From positions 62,001 through 126,000 of the forward strand of contig JAQRGA010000113.1 of NCBI GenBank assembly GCA_029237695.1: 64,000 bases of DNA, given 5' to 3'. Positions within the stretch are counted from its first letter, which is position 1. Each line of letters starts with the position of its first letter. Shown one piece after another: positions 43,823-54,609 of the stretch. The notes under the pieces were generated by a model that was not told the DNA's origin, searched no databases, and was given only the letters and a program-made list of their open reading frames with translations. Origin of the DNA: Conchocele bisecta (taxonomy: Eukaryota; Mollusca; Bivalvia; Lucinida; Thyasiridae). Made by a program: the position numbers and the translations under genes.

Positions 43823-45796
43823 CCGTATTCTTACGATTATAAGTCGCATTTTTTTTAACTCAGATTTGTATCCCAGAAAGCCCCTGCGTCTTATAAATAC
43901 ATGTAGATACATGAGCATTTTTTTCCACCCGAAATATTGACATAAATGACCAAAAATAAAATGCGTTCCTATATTTATTGTTGTTGTTAGTCTTTGGGGT
44001 AAAATCCGGTATCGGAATATTGGATTCGTATTCTAAACAGTTCGCGCCTTACTCGCGCCTTACTCGTTCCGGCCCTGTGTCACATTCGGTACACATTTTC
44101 TATACCGGCGAACAGTGTATACCAAGATCAGATTTGGTCGACATTTTCTCTGCCGAATCACAATCTGGCCTCTATCATTTTAATTATCTTTTGAAAACAT
44201 TTACCGGGCCCATATCGGTCGATGTCATTTTGCCGTGGAAAATATTGCAGGACGCCATTAACGGTAAATCCCAATATACATAATGCAATTCCACGAAAGT
44301 TATAAAACTCCATCATTAGTTTCGAAACTGTGTGTTTACACGATGCTGATGAAAGTGGCAAGCCTAAGTCAGCTGGCCGACATCAAACACACCGCGTGTC
44401 AAGATTTACAACACAAAACCGTATCAAATATCAACACACGCAGTTGCCGACGTCAGTTTCGTATTCGTCACTAAACTGGTACCCTGTCTGATGCGTCCCA
44501 GTGTAACAATACTACCGAGAACCAGACTCTATTTATGACACGGCAAACGTGTTTATGTGAATTGGGTCTCTATCTCTGACAAATCACGGCTTATTGCATT
44601 AGCGGCCAGACCAGGCAGTGGATTCGCGCAGTCTGCACATGGTTTACAATGTTCGCCAATCTCTAATTAAAAACATTATAATTACGTCAGCGGACAATGC
44701 AAATTCGTCATAGCTATAGGCTGCTTGCTTTCAGCGTCATTTACGGAAGATACAACTGATTTTTAAATGTTACATACTGTAGGCGAAAGTTGTGTGTTGC
44801 TTTGTGGAAAAAAATCGATAACACCCAACCGTGTCAACTAATAGGTGCTTATCTTATGTCATCATTCAGCACGAGGCTGTAAACTGTGTGACCTTTAGGC
44901 TATGTTTTGAAATTGCACAGTCACTGATTGGTCAACACGCTTTTTCATGTGTGCCGCAGATGTGGCGAACGTGCGGCTTTCATCCTTGCATCATGGGGGC
45001 AATCAGTAACCCATTTCATGCTGAGGATACGCTTATGTTTGCGGAAAATCCTAAATATTTTCCTTCTATGCACTCAGAAGTATATGCCGTGACCACCATT
45101 TAAACCGTTTCGTTGAGACGGTTCAAATGAGTGGTCACAACATATACTTTCAGTGAGAAATAACAAAAATAAAATATTTAATAAATTTCATATCCGTAAA
45201 TGTGTATTCAGAAAGGAACGGGTTAAAAAAACACTCTGGATTATACGCAGATCTGTCGCATATTTCGCCGATATTGATTTCGAAAATAGTTTCTGTAAAT
45301 GGTGTTGAAAATAGATAATACATACCGCAATCAATAATTAACAATATAATACCACTTTCGGCAGCAATATGATCGCAAATATAACACGATTTTGATATAC
45401 AAATAGGCAAAAAAATCATCTGGAGCCAATGCACAACTGTGTACTAACCGAGTACGTGTTATAGTGAAGCGTGTACTACCGATTTCACAGTGTAATTGAA
45501 GATACTAGAAAACGGTGAAATACGGACCAGGGAATCAAGGACATAGAGTCGGCAAATTACGGACATAGCAAACTATGATTGGGAAAATACAGACAAAAAC
45601 GTCCAAGGTACGAATAAAAAAACAGTGTGGGGGACTAAATAACAACTTGGCGAGTTTTTTTCATTTTTTTTGTTTCATTTTGTTAGGAAAATTGGGTGCG
45701 TCTTCTAATCTCATGTAGACATTTTCACCCAGATTTTGGACTGAAAATAGGGGTGCGTCTTATGCACTCTTGCGACCTATAATCGGCAGAATACGG
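43823..45796. mobile_element. 1974-bp TA-flanked TIR element
   Basis: Left CCGTATTCTTACGATTATAA-GTCGC, right GCGACC-TATAATCGGCAGAATACGG, with TA outside each end (43821-43822, 45797-45798). Subterminal GCGTCTTATAAATAC / GGGTGCGTCTTATGCAC. The longest plus-strand frame inside (43978-44283) shows no DDE motif. A family F hairpin is nested at 45075-45180. pogo/Tc1-like by ends only. Confidence 0.7.
45075..45180. mobile_element. Hairpin family F copy nested in TIR element
   Basis: ATATGCCGTGACCACCATTT..AACCG / CGGTTCAAATGAGTGGTCAC, then AACATATACTTTCAGTGAG. Confidence 0.75.
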
Positions 45797-45867
45797 TAGT
45801 ACACAATGATTACCAGTAACAGTTGAAATTTGGGGGTATGTATAATACTCTTTACATACAAAACTGA

Positions 45868-46347
45868 CCTGGAGCTCTGCATTTAAGGGCGAGAGTATGC
45901 AGAGCTCCAGATAAGGTGCGTATTGGCGTATTTTACACAATTATTTTAGCTGAATACGCATTGATTATCAAAAGTGGGAGTACAAAGTACGCACAGCAAT
46001 GTGAAAATATGCATTGATTCAAATAGTGAATAATCGTAAAATTGAAAATTCGCTTATTTGAGCTGCAAAAAGCAAATACCGTTTGCTTTTTGCAGCTCAA
46101 ATAAGTGAATTTTCAAATTTATGACGGTATTCACTATTTGAATCAATGCATATTTTCACATTGCTGTTATATTTATTATCATTTATTATATTTGTTATAT
46201 TTGTTATATTTTTTATCATTTGTTCCCTATTTAGTAATGAAGAAAATCAATAATTCATTCGCAAAAGTAAAATACGCAACAATTTCGAAATCATTTGAAA
46301 TCAGGGGGTATAGTACGCTTTAGACACAAAGCTTATATGGAGCGCTG
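45868..46347. mobile_element. Fold-back element with GCTCCAGATAAG-type ends
   Basis: Central stem GCATTGATTCAAATAGTGAA...TTTGAGCTGCAAAAAGCAAA pairs with TTTGCTTTTTGCAGCTCAAA...TTCACTATTTGAATCAATGC. Outer AGAGCTCCAGATAAGGTGCG and AAGCTTATATGGAGCGCT. The right end lies about 16 bp from the exon 7 donor. Confidence 0.7.
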
Positions 46348-46362
46348 AGTATGAATACGTAC

Positions 46363-46467
46363 CTTCAGTTTGTTGTCGCGTATTTTCTGGCCATCCTCGG
46401 CAGCCTTGAGTCTACCCACCTTGGTCGACAGTTTGTGTTCCAGCTCCTTGATCTGGCAGCCTTGAGT
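46363..46467 (-). CDS. KIF20B: KIF20B-like kinesin, exon 7
   Basis: 35 codons, phase 0/0: TQGCQIKELEHKLSTKVGRL then KAAEDGQKIRDNKLK. Acceptor GAATATTTCAG|ACTCAAGG, donor CTGAAG|GTACGT. Coiled-coil heptads; joins in frame to exon 8. Confidence 0.75.
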
Positions 46468-46499
46468 CTGAAATATTCGTGGCTGTCACTGGAGAAATG

Positions 46500-46590
46500 C
46501 GTTTTATCTTTGTTGGGGTTTAACGGCCTATCAACAGCTATGGTCATTTAAGGCCGGGTCAATGGGTACTAAATCCCATATAATACATGT
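46500..46590 (+). mobile_element. SINE family S, head only
   Basis: GTTGGGGTTTAACGGCCTAT, CAACAGCTATGGTCATTTAA, GGCCGGGTCAATGGG; the body is missing. Confidence 0.75.
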
Positions 46591-46677
46591 AAAACAAGAA
46601 ACGAGGCAAAGCCACGAAGGCCAGGTTTTTTCCAAGCATAGACACTTGGATAACATAATTATACCCACTTTTTGTAG

Positions 46678-48660
46678 ACTAGATGGCCGTGGCCTGCATG
46701 TCGCGCCTTGGGGCGAGGCATGGACACTAAAAAAATAGATATAGTAGATGGAAAAACTTTAACCAAAAAACTTTAACCGGACACACGGACGAACGGACGG
46801 ACGTATGCCAAAATGCTGACGATATCGCGCTTTCGCAAGCAGGTGTGACAATGATGATAAACACCCATGTGAAGTATCAAGGTATTGGGTGAAGCAGTTG
46901 CAGAGATATAGTACACGAAAAAACTTTAACAAAAAAATTCAAAGTAATTTGAACTTGACATAGGGCACAGGATCGCGCTTTCCGCAAGCAGGTGCGACAA
47001 TGATGATAAACACCCATGTGATGTATCAAGGTATTGGGTGAAGTAGTTGCAGAGATATAGTACACGAAAAATAAAAACTTTAACAAAAAAATTCAAAGTA
47101 ATTTGACCTTGACATTGGGCACAGGATCGCGCTTTCCGCAAGCAGGTGCAACAATGATGATAAACACCCATGTGAAGTATCAAGGTATTGGGTGAAGCAG
47201 TTGCAGAGATCTAGTACACGAAATAACTTTAACAACAAAAAAATTCAAAGTAATTTGACCTTGACATTGGGCACAGGATCGCGCTTTCCGCAAGCAGGTG
47301 CGACAATGATGATAAACACCCATGTGAAGTATCAAGGTATTGGGTGAAGCAGTTGCAGAGATATAGTACACGAAAAAACTTTAACAAAAAAATTCAAAGT
47401 AATTTGACCTTGACATTTGGCACAGGATCGCGCTTTCCGCAAGCAGGTGCGACAATGATGATAACACCCATGTGAAGTATCAAGGCATTGGGTGAAGCAG
47501 TTGCAGAGATATAGTACACGAAAAAACTTTAACAAAAAAATTCAAAGTAATTTGACCTTGACATTGGGCACAGGGGCCGCACGGTTGGGGGTTAGAATGA
47601 AAATATGGATGATGATAAACACCCATGTGAAGTTTCAAGGTAATGGGCGAAGCAGTTGCAGAGATATAGTATAACGAAAAAGTTTTAACCAAAAAACTCT
47701 AACCAGACGTACGTTAAAAAGTTAACGTTGAAAATGGCTAAGTCAATTACGTAGAAATAATAGGTGAAGGTAAAAAAATGGTCACATGTTGGATAGTTGT
47801 ATGTGGTAGGCACCCCTTGGTTATGAAGCTGTGAAAGTTTGGTGGTCCTAGGTGGTACAGTACCAAAGAAATGGACTTAAACACGAAAACTTAACATTGT
47901 AAACGCGAAAACTTGGAAAAAACTTTAACAAAAAAATTCAAAGTAATTTGACCTTGACATTGGGCACAGGGGCCGCACGGTTGGGGGTTAGAATGAAAAT
48001 ATGGATGATGATAAACACCCATGTGAAGTTTGAAGGTAATGGGCGAAGCAGTTGCAGAGATATAGTATAACGAAAAAGTTTTAACCAAAAAACTCTAACA
48101 AGACGTACGTTAAAAAGTTAACGTTGAAAATGGCTAAGTCAAATTACGTAGAAATAATAGGTGAAGGTAAAAAAATGGTCACATGTTGGATAGTTGTATG
48201 TGGTAGGCACCCCTTGGTTATGAAGCTGTGAAAGTTTGGTGGTCCTAGGTGGTACAGTACCAAAGAAATGGACTTAAACACGAAAACTTAACATTGTAAA
48301 CGCGAAAACTTAACATTGAAAATGGCCAAGTCGACTGCGCGGAAAAAATGGGTGAAGTTAAAAAATAAAGTAACATGTTGGATAGTGATATGTGGTGGGT
48401 ACCCCTTGATTATGAAGCTGTGAAAGTTTTGTGGTCCTAGGTGGTACAGTACGAAAGAAATGGACTTAAACACGAAAACTTAACATTGTAAACGCGAAAA
48501 CTTAACATTGAAAATGGCTAAGTCGATTACGCGGAAAAAATGGGTGAAGCTAAAAAAAAAAGTAACATGTTGGATAGTGATATGTGGTGGGCACCCCTTG
48601 ATTATGAAGCTGTGAAAGTTTGGTGGTCCTAGGTGGTACCGTAACAAAGAAATGGACTGA
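46678..48660. repeat. Tandem array related to 15340-17860
   Basis: Opens with GACTAGATGGCCGTGGCCTG. Five units of about 148 bp (to about 47560) with GGCACAGGATCGCGCTTTCC and GCAAGCAGGTGCGACAATG. Then two units of about 371 bp that add AAAATGGCTAAGTC, CACATGTTGGATAGTTGTAT and GGTGGTCCTAGGTGGTACAG, and two shorter units. Confidence 0.9.
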
Positions 48661-48688
48661 AACACGAAAACTTAACATTGATTGTGGA

Positions 48689-48737
48689 CGCCGCCCGCCG
48701 CCCGCCGCCCGCCGCCGCCCGCCGCCCGCCGCCCGCC
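48689..48737. repeat. (CCGCCCG)n microsatellite
   Basis: CGCCGCCCGCCGCCCGCCGC-type run of 49 bp, an abrupt GC island in AT-rich intron. Confidence 0.9.
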
Positions 48738-48794
48738 TGGCTTTCGCCAATCCAATAGCCTGGATTTTTTCTCCAAAAAACCTGGCTAAAAAAC

Positions 48795-49110
48795 CACTAT
48801 ATATTCAGCCCTGAAATTAGAATAATCCTGATCTGATACCAGGTCCTCGCCACACCAGAATATAAGCAGACGACACAATATAATTAAATAGTACACCCAT
48901 GTAGCCTGATAATGATCTATATTACTTGTTAGAAGAATGACACGTAGATCCGGATTAAATAGCATACTCCTGTAGCCTGATACGATCTATATTGCTTGTT
49001 AGAAGCAGGCGACGATCCTCCGGATCAAATAGCACACTCCTGTAGCCTAATAACAATCTATATTGGTTGTTAGCAGCATGACGGGTGTTTCATTGATGGA
49101 ACGTCAAATC
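48795..49110. repeat. SINE S fragment and MITE C fragments in intron 6
   Basis: TTCAGCCCTGAAATTAGAAT with CCAGGTCCTCGCCACACCAG, then three TGTAGCCTGATA(A)..ATCTATATT.CTTGTTAGAAG units of about 65 bp from the interior of MITE family C. Confidence 0.65.
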
Positions 49111-49206
49111 ACGATAACTAGGACCCCCATCTGCAAGCGTACAAATATACAATAACTGGAATCCCTAATGATTATCAAATACCAAAACCTCTATCTGTGA
49201 GCGTAC

Positions 49207-49328
49207 CCTGTTTTTGGTCTGCAGGTCGTGGATAGTTTTCTCCATGTCGTGTCGCAGATCCTCCATTCTTGTCTCTGCGTGTTTGTCTGCCCCCTGGTGG
49301 CGCAAATCTTGACACTCTCGCCGGCTCT
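49207..49328 (-). CDS. KIF20B: KIF20B-like kinesin, exon 6
   Basis: Codes (E)SRRECQDLRHQGADKHAETR then MEDLRHDMEKTIHDLQTKNR. Acceptor CTCCCCCACAG|AGAGCC, donor AACAGG|GTACGC. Begins with 2 nt completing the Glu split from exon 5 and ends in phase 0. Coiled-coil. Confidence 0.75.
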
Positions 49329-49494
49329 CTGTGGGGGAGATAACCCAGGGCATATGTATGAGTTAGCTGATTTCATAAGAAACAAGGCTATGTCAAGTTT
49401 CTTATGTAATCAGTCGACATGTACAGTAAACAAAGGATTTTACACGAGCGATATTTAATATGGTATTTATTATTAAGCAAGTTTACTGATTTAA

Positions 49495-49655
49495 CAAGAA
49501 ATGCGTCTGTCGAACGCGGATGCCACCTGCAGCATATTTGAGAAACTGACAAATTGGTTAACCGAAAAGTGTGACGGACGGACAGACGGACAGACGGACG
49601 GACAGACGGTCCAAACACTATATGCCACCCGTTTCTTCGAAACCCGGTGGCATAA
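49495..49655. repeat. Second copy of the ATGCGTCTGTCGAACGCGGA repeat
   Basis: Near-identical to 27485-27650, including GACGGACAGACGG microsatellite. Confidence 0.8.
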
Positions 49656-49751
49656 TAAGAAACAACGCTATGCCAAGTTTATGAAATCAACCAATGGGCT
49701 AACATAAAAAATGTTAAGATTTTAGTCATTGCGTAAGCTGTTCACCTATTG

Positions 49752-50165
49752 ATTTGATTTGTTGGTGTTTAACGGCCTATCAACAGCTAAGGTCCTTTAA
49801 AGCCGGGTGTTTCATTGATGGAATGGCGAACAGTGCAGAACCTGATATGGAACTACACTGGTCGCAAAACCCAAAAGTCCCGTTTAAAGCAGGGCCAACG
49901 GGTTCGATCCCGCACGTAACATGCTGCATTGGGGTAAAAATGCCAAAATAGGAACGGAATATTTACATTGAAATAACTATATATTCAGCCCGGAAATTAG
50001 AATAACCGGACCTGGTGCCAGGTCCATACCACAACAAAGTCATTACTTATACAAGGGGTATAACCAGATTAAACCCTCACATACTAGAATGCCAAAGACG
50101 TAACCGAGGGCCAAACCACGATGAATCCCGATCGTTAAATTACCCATGCCTTGCTCCCACCTGCT
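49752..50165 (+). mobile_element. SINE family S with MITE C piece inside
   Basis: Head GTTTAACGGCCTATCAACAG; a MITE C fragment (CGAACAGTGCAGAACCTGAT...TGGTCGCAAAACCC) at 49800-49885 splits it before CAACGGGTTCGATCCC. The normal body and tail follow. Confidence 0.75.
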
Positions 50166-50205
50166 GATCATATAATACGCTTTCGTTAATGTAGATTTAA
50201 GCTAA

Positions 50206-50455
50206 CCCTTAGACCGCTACACACAACAATTGTCGTCTGCTGTTGCTTCTATATCTTGCCATATTTCTCAATACAAACATGGTTTGACAGCTCTTCAGAA
50301 TCATTTCCAATGGAAATGATTCTGAAGTACTGTCAAAGCATGTTGTAAATTATTCTAAAGTGCTGTCAAAGCATGTTTTTGATGATAAAAAAATGGAAAA
50401 TATAAAATAAACAGCAGACGAAAAAATATTAAGATGGCGGTGTAAGGGTTAATAA
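50206..50455. mobile_element. MITE family B copy
   Basis: Outer CTTAGACCGCTACACACAAC / GGCGGTGTAAGGGTTAA, core CAGAATCATTTCCAATGGAA...ATTCTGAAG, plus a second CTGTCAAAGCATG stem. Confidence 0.85.
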
Positions 50456-50499
50456 ATTCTCAAAATATATGTTGTTTATTCCTTTACAACATATTACAA

Positions 50500-51525
50500 A
50501 CTACTGTCTGTTTCACGAAACCTGCCAAATTTTACGGCCATACAAACAATGCAAAAACAATATTTTTTTGATAATATTAAATTTCATTAAAATTTATGAT
50601 TGAGCCTTCTTTTTATTTCGTGAAATTTGGTCAAAGATTGATTTTATTATGAAAAATGAATTATCTATGGGAATTTAACATCGGGGGAAAAAAGAGGTGG
50701 AGAACCTGGAGGAGTGAGTGAGTGAGTGAATAGGGTTTAACGTCCGCTTTTCTGACATAGAGGTACAAGCCTCAGGGATTCTACACGCAGACGGGTCAAC
50801 GGGGTCGAGTCCCGTATCCACCTGTCCGAGGGGGGTAAATCCCAACTTCAGAACTCAATATTTACAATCAAAATATATATTCAGTCCTGAAATTAGAACA
50901 ACCTGATCTGGTGCCCCTCGCCACACCAGCATCATTTATCCCATCCCCTAAAAGTAATAGGATTAGCGCTAATCTTACTTTTATATATGGGTCATAGCCT
51001 GACTCAACTCTCACATACAAGAAAGCCAAAAATGTACATGAGGGCCAAATCCGGTATAGTGGGTTCCGGAAAGTATGAACCCAATCGTTAAGCCAGTTTA
51101 GTCGCCTTTTACGACAAGCAATGGCTACTGCAGCACTATTCTCAGGATCAGTTGATCCCGCCCCGGTGCGAACCTGGAGGAGTCGAAAAACGAAAACATT
51201 TGGAAATTGATTCTGAAATGTAGCGAGATAGCTTGGGAATGATCTATTAAACTGAGAAAACAAGTTACATCTTGAATATCGGTCCACTATTTCTGAAATT
51301 ATGAAAATTTCCCCATGTTAAATCCCCATACACATCTTCTCTCTGTGCGGATTTAACATGTGGAAATTGTTTTTTCGCAATAAATATTGGACCAAATTTC
51401 ACGAAATAAAAAGTAGGCTCATTCTTAAATTTTGCTATAATTTAATATTTTCGAAAACATATTGTTTTTGCATTATTTATATAACCGTAAAAGTTGGACA
51501 GGTTTCGTGAAACAGACGGTAAGTA
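50500..51525. mobile_element. Fold-back element family D split by SINE T
   Basis: CTGTCTGTTTCACGAAACCT...GCCAAATTTTACGGC at the left, GCCGTAAA..TTTCGTGAAACAGACGG at the right edge; SINE T copy 2 sits at 50716-51169. Confidence 0.85.
50716..51169 (+). mobile_element. SINE family T copy 2 with 14-bp target duplication
   Basis: GAGTGAGTGAGTGAATAGGG to CCGCCCCGGTGC. Flanks GAACCTGGAGGAGT at 50702-50715 and 51170-51183. Slightly shorter 3' end than the other two copies. Confidence 0.85.
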
Positions 51526-51562
51526 GACCTCCCTTGAATATACCACACACTGTATTTCGTAC

Positions 51563-51802
51563 CTGTGAGAGACCGCTCCATATCCTTCACCTCGCGATTA
51601 TTCTCCGCCAAGATGGCGTTCACCTTCTCCTTCTCGTCCTGCGACTTCTGCAGTCGTCTCTCCAATTCCTCGACCTGGAGTTTCAGCAGGTCCCTCTCCG
51701 CCTCCACTCTTGCCGCCAACTTGGTCTCTTGGATCTGTTCGCGCTGACTCGCGCCTTTCGTCTCCAGCCGCGTCTGGTACTTTATCAGCAAGTCTTGGTA
51801 CT
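51563..51802 (-). CDS. KIF20B: KIF20B-like kinesin, exon 5
   Basis: Codes YQDLLIKYQTRLETKGASQR, EQIQETKLAARVEAERDLLK, LQVEELERRLQKSQDEKEKV and NAILAENNREVKDMERSLT. Acceptor CTTAATCAG|AGTACC, donor CTCACAG|GTACGA. A continuous coiled coil of about 80 residues. Both ends split Glu codons (1/2), matching exons 4 and 6. Two partial copies of its 5' part lie upstream in the same intron. Confidence 0.85.
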
Positions 51803-51879
51803 CTGATTAAGAACAGTCGCATAAATAGGCGAATTTACCGAATTTGTTGACATATTTATACGACGATTTGTCCGTTTCA

Positions 51880-52475
51880 CTATAAAACTTTGTACGACTA
51901 AAATGTTCGCAATTGCAAAATTATGATAGTCTGTAAATTCAAGAGGAAATGTAGGTCAAGGTCAAATATAGATCAGGGGTTATTGATGTACATCACTATG
52001 AGAAAAGGTTGTCCAAGTATGGTGTCTGTATGCACAATAGTATTCCATGTACAAGCTTGATTAAAAACCTTAACCAAGGTTGACTATCAAGAATTCCGCC
52101 ACGGAAGCGGTGTCGCGCCTGCCGATGTATTTGACCGTGAACATTACAAGTAAATAAATGACCTTGACTTGAGAATTTGGATGTGGGGGTGTATGATGAA
52201 GCATCATCCATAGACAAACATTGATGTGAAATATTATCAAAGTTTGGCAAGGGGTTAAAGAGATATTGTGAAAAAACAATAACTTTAACGCATTTCTGTT
52301 ACAAAACCGGTGAACATTAACATGTTTTCTTGTAAACAATTATTGGATTTACATGTATTGACCATAAGCAGCCTATGCTCAATAAATGTAAATCCACCAA
52401 TTGAAATTTCCAGATGATCCTAAATTTACACTTACGAACATTTTAGTCGTACAAAGTTTAGTGAAACGGGCCCCT
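51880..52475. repeat. Intron 4 dispersed repeats
   Basis: TTTGTACGACTAAAATGTTC family at 51890-51945, an AGCATCATCCATAGACAAACATTG block at 52200-52225, and a hairpin-family copy (TTGTAAACAATTATTGGATT...AAATGTAAATCC) at 52315-52475. Confidence 0.65.
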
Positions 52476-52570
52476 GATTAAGAAAATGGAAGAATAGTCA
52501 TATGAATAGGTTACCGAAATTGGAAAATCCAAGCTATTTATACGACTACTTATCTATAAACTGGAATATA

Positions 52571-52650
52571 TTCGCGTTGACTCGCGCCTTTCGTCTCTAA
52601 CCGCGTCTCGTACTTTATCAGCAAGTCTTGATACTCTGATTCAGACAATG
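52571..52650 (-). pseudogene. Partial duplicate of exon 5, copy 1
   Basis: Minus strand after TGAATCAG reads in frame EYQDLLIKYETRLETKGASQ then REYI. It keeps the acceptor and the first 24 codons of exon 5, then diverges without a donor that I can identify. Confidence 0.85.
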
Positions 52651-52723
52651 AATGAATACCGGTAGTCGTACGATGGTTACCGAAATTTGATTTATACGAC
52701 TACTTATCTATAAACTGGAATAT

Positions 52724-52800
52724 ATGCGTGTTGACTCGCGCCTTTCATCTCTAGCCTGTCTCGTACTTTATCAGCAAGTCTTGATACTCTGATTCAGACA
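52724..52800 (-). pseudogene. Partial duplicate of exon 5, copy 2
   Basis: About 155 bp from copy 1 and sharing its flank TCTATAAACTGGAATATA. Reads EYQDLLIKYET, then is broken by a deletion and a TAG. Confidence 0.85.
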
Positions 52801-52837
52801 ATAGTCGTATAACTGAACTGAACTTGGAAAATTGTGA

Positions 52838-53795
52838 TTTTTCAAGAGACCTACGATACACGATTTTCAAGAAGCCTACGATACACAATTTCTCAAGAAG
52901 CCTACGATACACAATTTCTCAAGAAACCTACGATACACAATTTCTCAAGAAGCCTACGATACACAATTTCTCAAGAAACCTACGATACACAATTTCTCAA
53001 GAAACCTACGATACACAATTTCTCAAGGAGACTACGATACACAATTTCTCAAGAAGACTACGATACACAATTTCTCAAGAAACCTACGATACACAATTTC
53101 TCAAGGAGACTACGATACACAATTTCTCAAGAAGCCTACGATACACAATTTCTCAAGAAACCTACGATACACAATTTCTCAAGGAGACTACGATACACAA
53201 TTTCTCAAGGAACCTACGATACACAATTTCTCAATAAACCTACGATACACAATTTCTCAATAAACCTACGATACACAATTTCTCAAGACCTACGACACAA
53301 TCTCTTCAAGAAGGAACCTACGATACACAATTTCTCAATAAAACCTACGATACACAATTTCTCAAGAAACTACGATCACAATTTCTCAATAAACCTACTC
53401 ACATTTCTCAGACCTACGATACACAATCTCAAGAAACTAACGATACACAATTTCTCAATAAACCTACGATACACAATTTCTCAAGAAACTACGATTACAC
53501 AATCAAGAAGCAAGAAACCTACGATACACAATTTCTCAATAAACCTACGATACACAATTTCTCAAGGAACCTACGATACACAATTTCTCAATAAACCTAC
53601 GATACACAATTTCTCAAGAAACCTACGATACACAATTTCTAATAAACCTACGATACACAATACCAACATACACAATATCCTCTACACAATAACCTACGAT
53701 ACACATTTCTCAAGAACCTGACGATACACAATTTCTCCAGACATACGGATACACAATTTCTCAAGAACCAGAAGCTACTCAAGAAGCCTACCGTA
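52838..53795. repeat. 26-bp minisatellite CCTACGATACACAATTTCTCAAGAAG
   Basis: About 35 units; the last third is degenerate with deletions. 26 is not a multiple of 3, so one strand reads through all three frames in turn and gives a spurious long frame (52834-53721) with a 26-residue period (PTIHNFSR..LRYTISQ..YDTQFLK). Not a protein gene and, lacking distinct spacers, not CRISPR. Confidence 0.95.
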
Positions 53796-53864
53796 TACAA
53801 TGAGACGGTTCGTACGAGTGGTAACATATACTTTTATGGAGAAATAAACAAAATACATTTTTGA

Positions 53865-54055
53865 TTGATTGATTGGTGGTTAATGGCCTATCAACAGCTA
53901 AGGTCAACCAAATCCCAATATCAGAACCGAATATTTACAGCGAAAAAAAAATAAATATATTCAGCCCTGAAATTAGAATAACCCGACCTGGTGCCAGGTC
54001 CATACCACACCAAAGTCACTTGGCCGCTTCTAAAAGTAACAGGATTACGAAATAG
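53865..54055 (+). mobile_element. SINE family S, deleted copy
   Basis: GGTTAATGGCCTATCAACAG head joined directly to CCCAATATCAGAACCGAATA and the usual body to GTAACAGGATTACGAA. Confidence 0.75.
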
Positions 54056-54194
54056 AAAATGTGGTCTGTCGACGCACTTAGGGCCCCTATTTGAGAAACT
54101 TTCAAATAAATAAACAGACAGATGGACGGACGTACGATCAGCAGCAAGGATAACTAGAAATGGACGCTTGTCGACAAGCGCATGTGTATCCCCC

Positions 54195-54535
54195 TCCCCA
54201 GATACACAAGTAGTTTGAAAAAAGGGTGTTCGAGTTATGCTCCGGAGACAAAATCAGTGACGGAAAAACAAAGGGAGATAACTAAAGAATTAGTGATGCA
54301 AGAGTTGTCATTCTTGCGGGACACACCTTTAGGGTCGTGGTCTATGCATGTGTGAAGTTTCATGAAAATATTCCAAAGGGTGTTCGAGTTATGCTCCAGA
54401 CACGAAATCAGTGCACGAAACAACAAAGGGAGATAACTAAGAAATTAACGACGCAAGAGTTGTCATTCTTACGTGCGACACACCTTTGGGTCGTCTTCTA
54501 TGCATGTGTGAAGTTTAATAAACTAGAAAATGTGT
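54195..54535. repeat. Two units of the GGGAGATAACTAA...GTGAAGTTTCATGAA repeat
   Basis: Unit of about 155 bp: CAAAGGGAGATAACTAA, CAAGAGTTGTCATTCTT, TCGTGGTCTATGCATGTGTG, TGTTCGAGTTATGCTCC. Three more units at 56640-57115. Confidence 0.8.
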
Positions 54536-54609
54536 TCATAGAACACGGATGTCCCACATATCGCTTTGATAATAAATGAGGCCAAATTGCAAGTCAAAAT
54601 TTTCTTTTA

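Noticed and set aside
43978..44283. 101-codon plus-strand frame as a gene
   Set aside because: Lies inside a TIR element, shows no recognised domain or DDE residues, and has no supporting splice or neighbour structure.
52834..53721. 295-codon open frame with repeating PTIHNFSR text
   Set aside because: Arises because 26-bp monomers without stops are read in three frames in turn. No start context, no domain, wrong strand for the host gene.
52838..53795. CRISPR-like regular array
   Set aside because: Units of 26 bp follow one another directly with no unique spacers, in an intron of a eukaryotic gene. It is a minisatellite.
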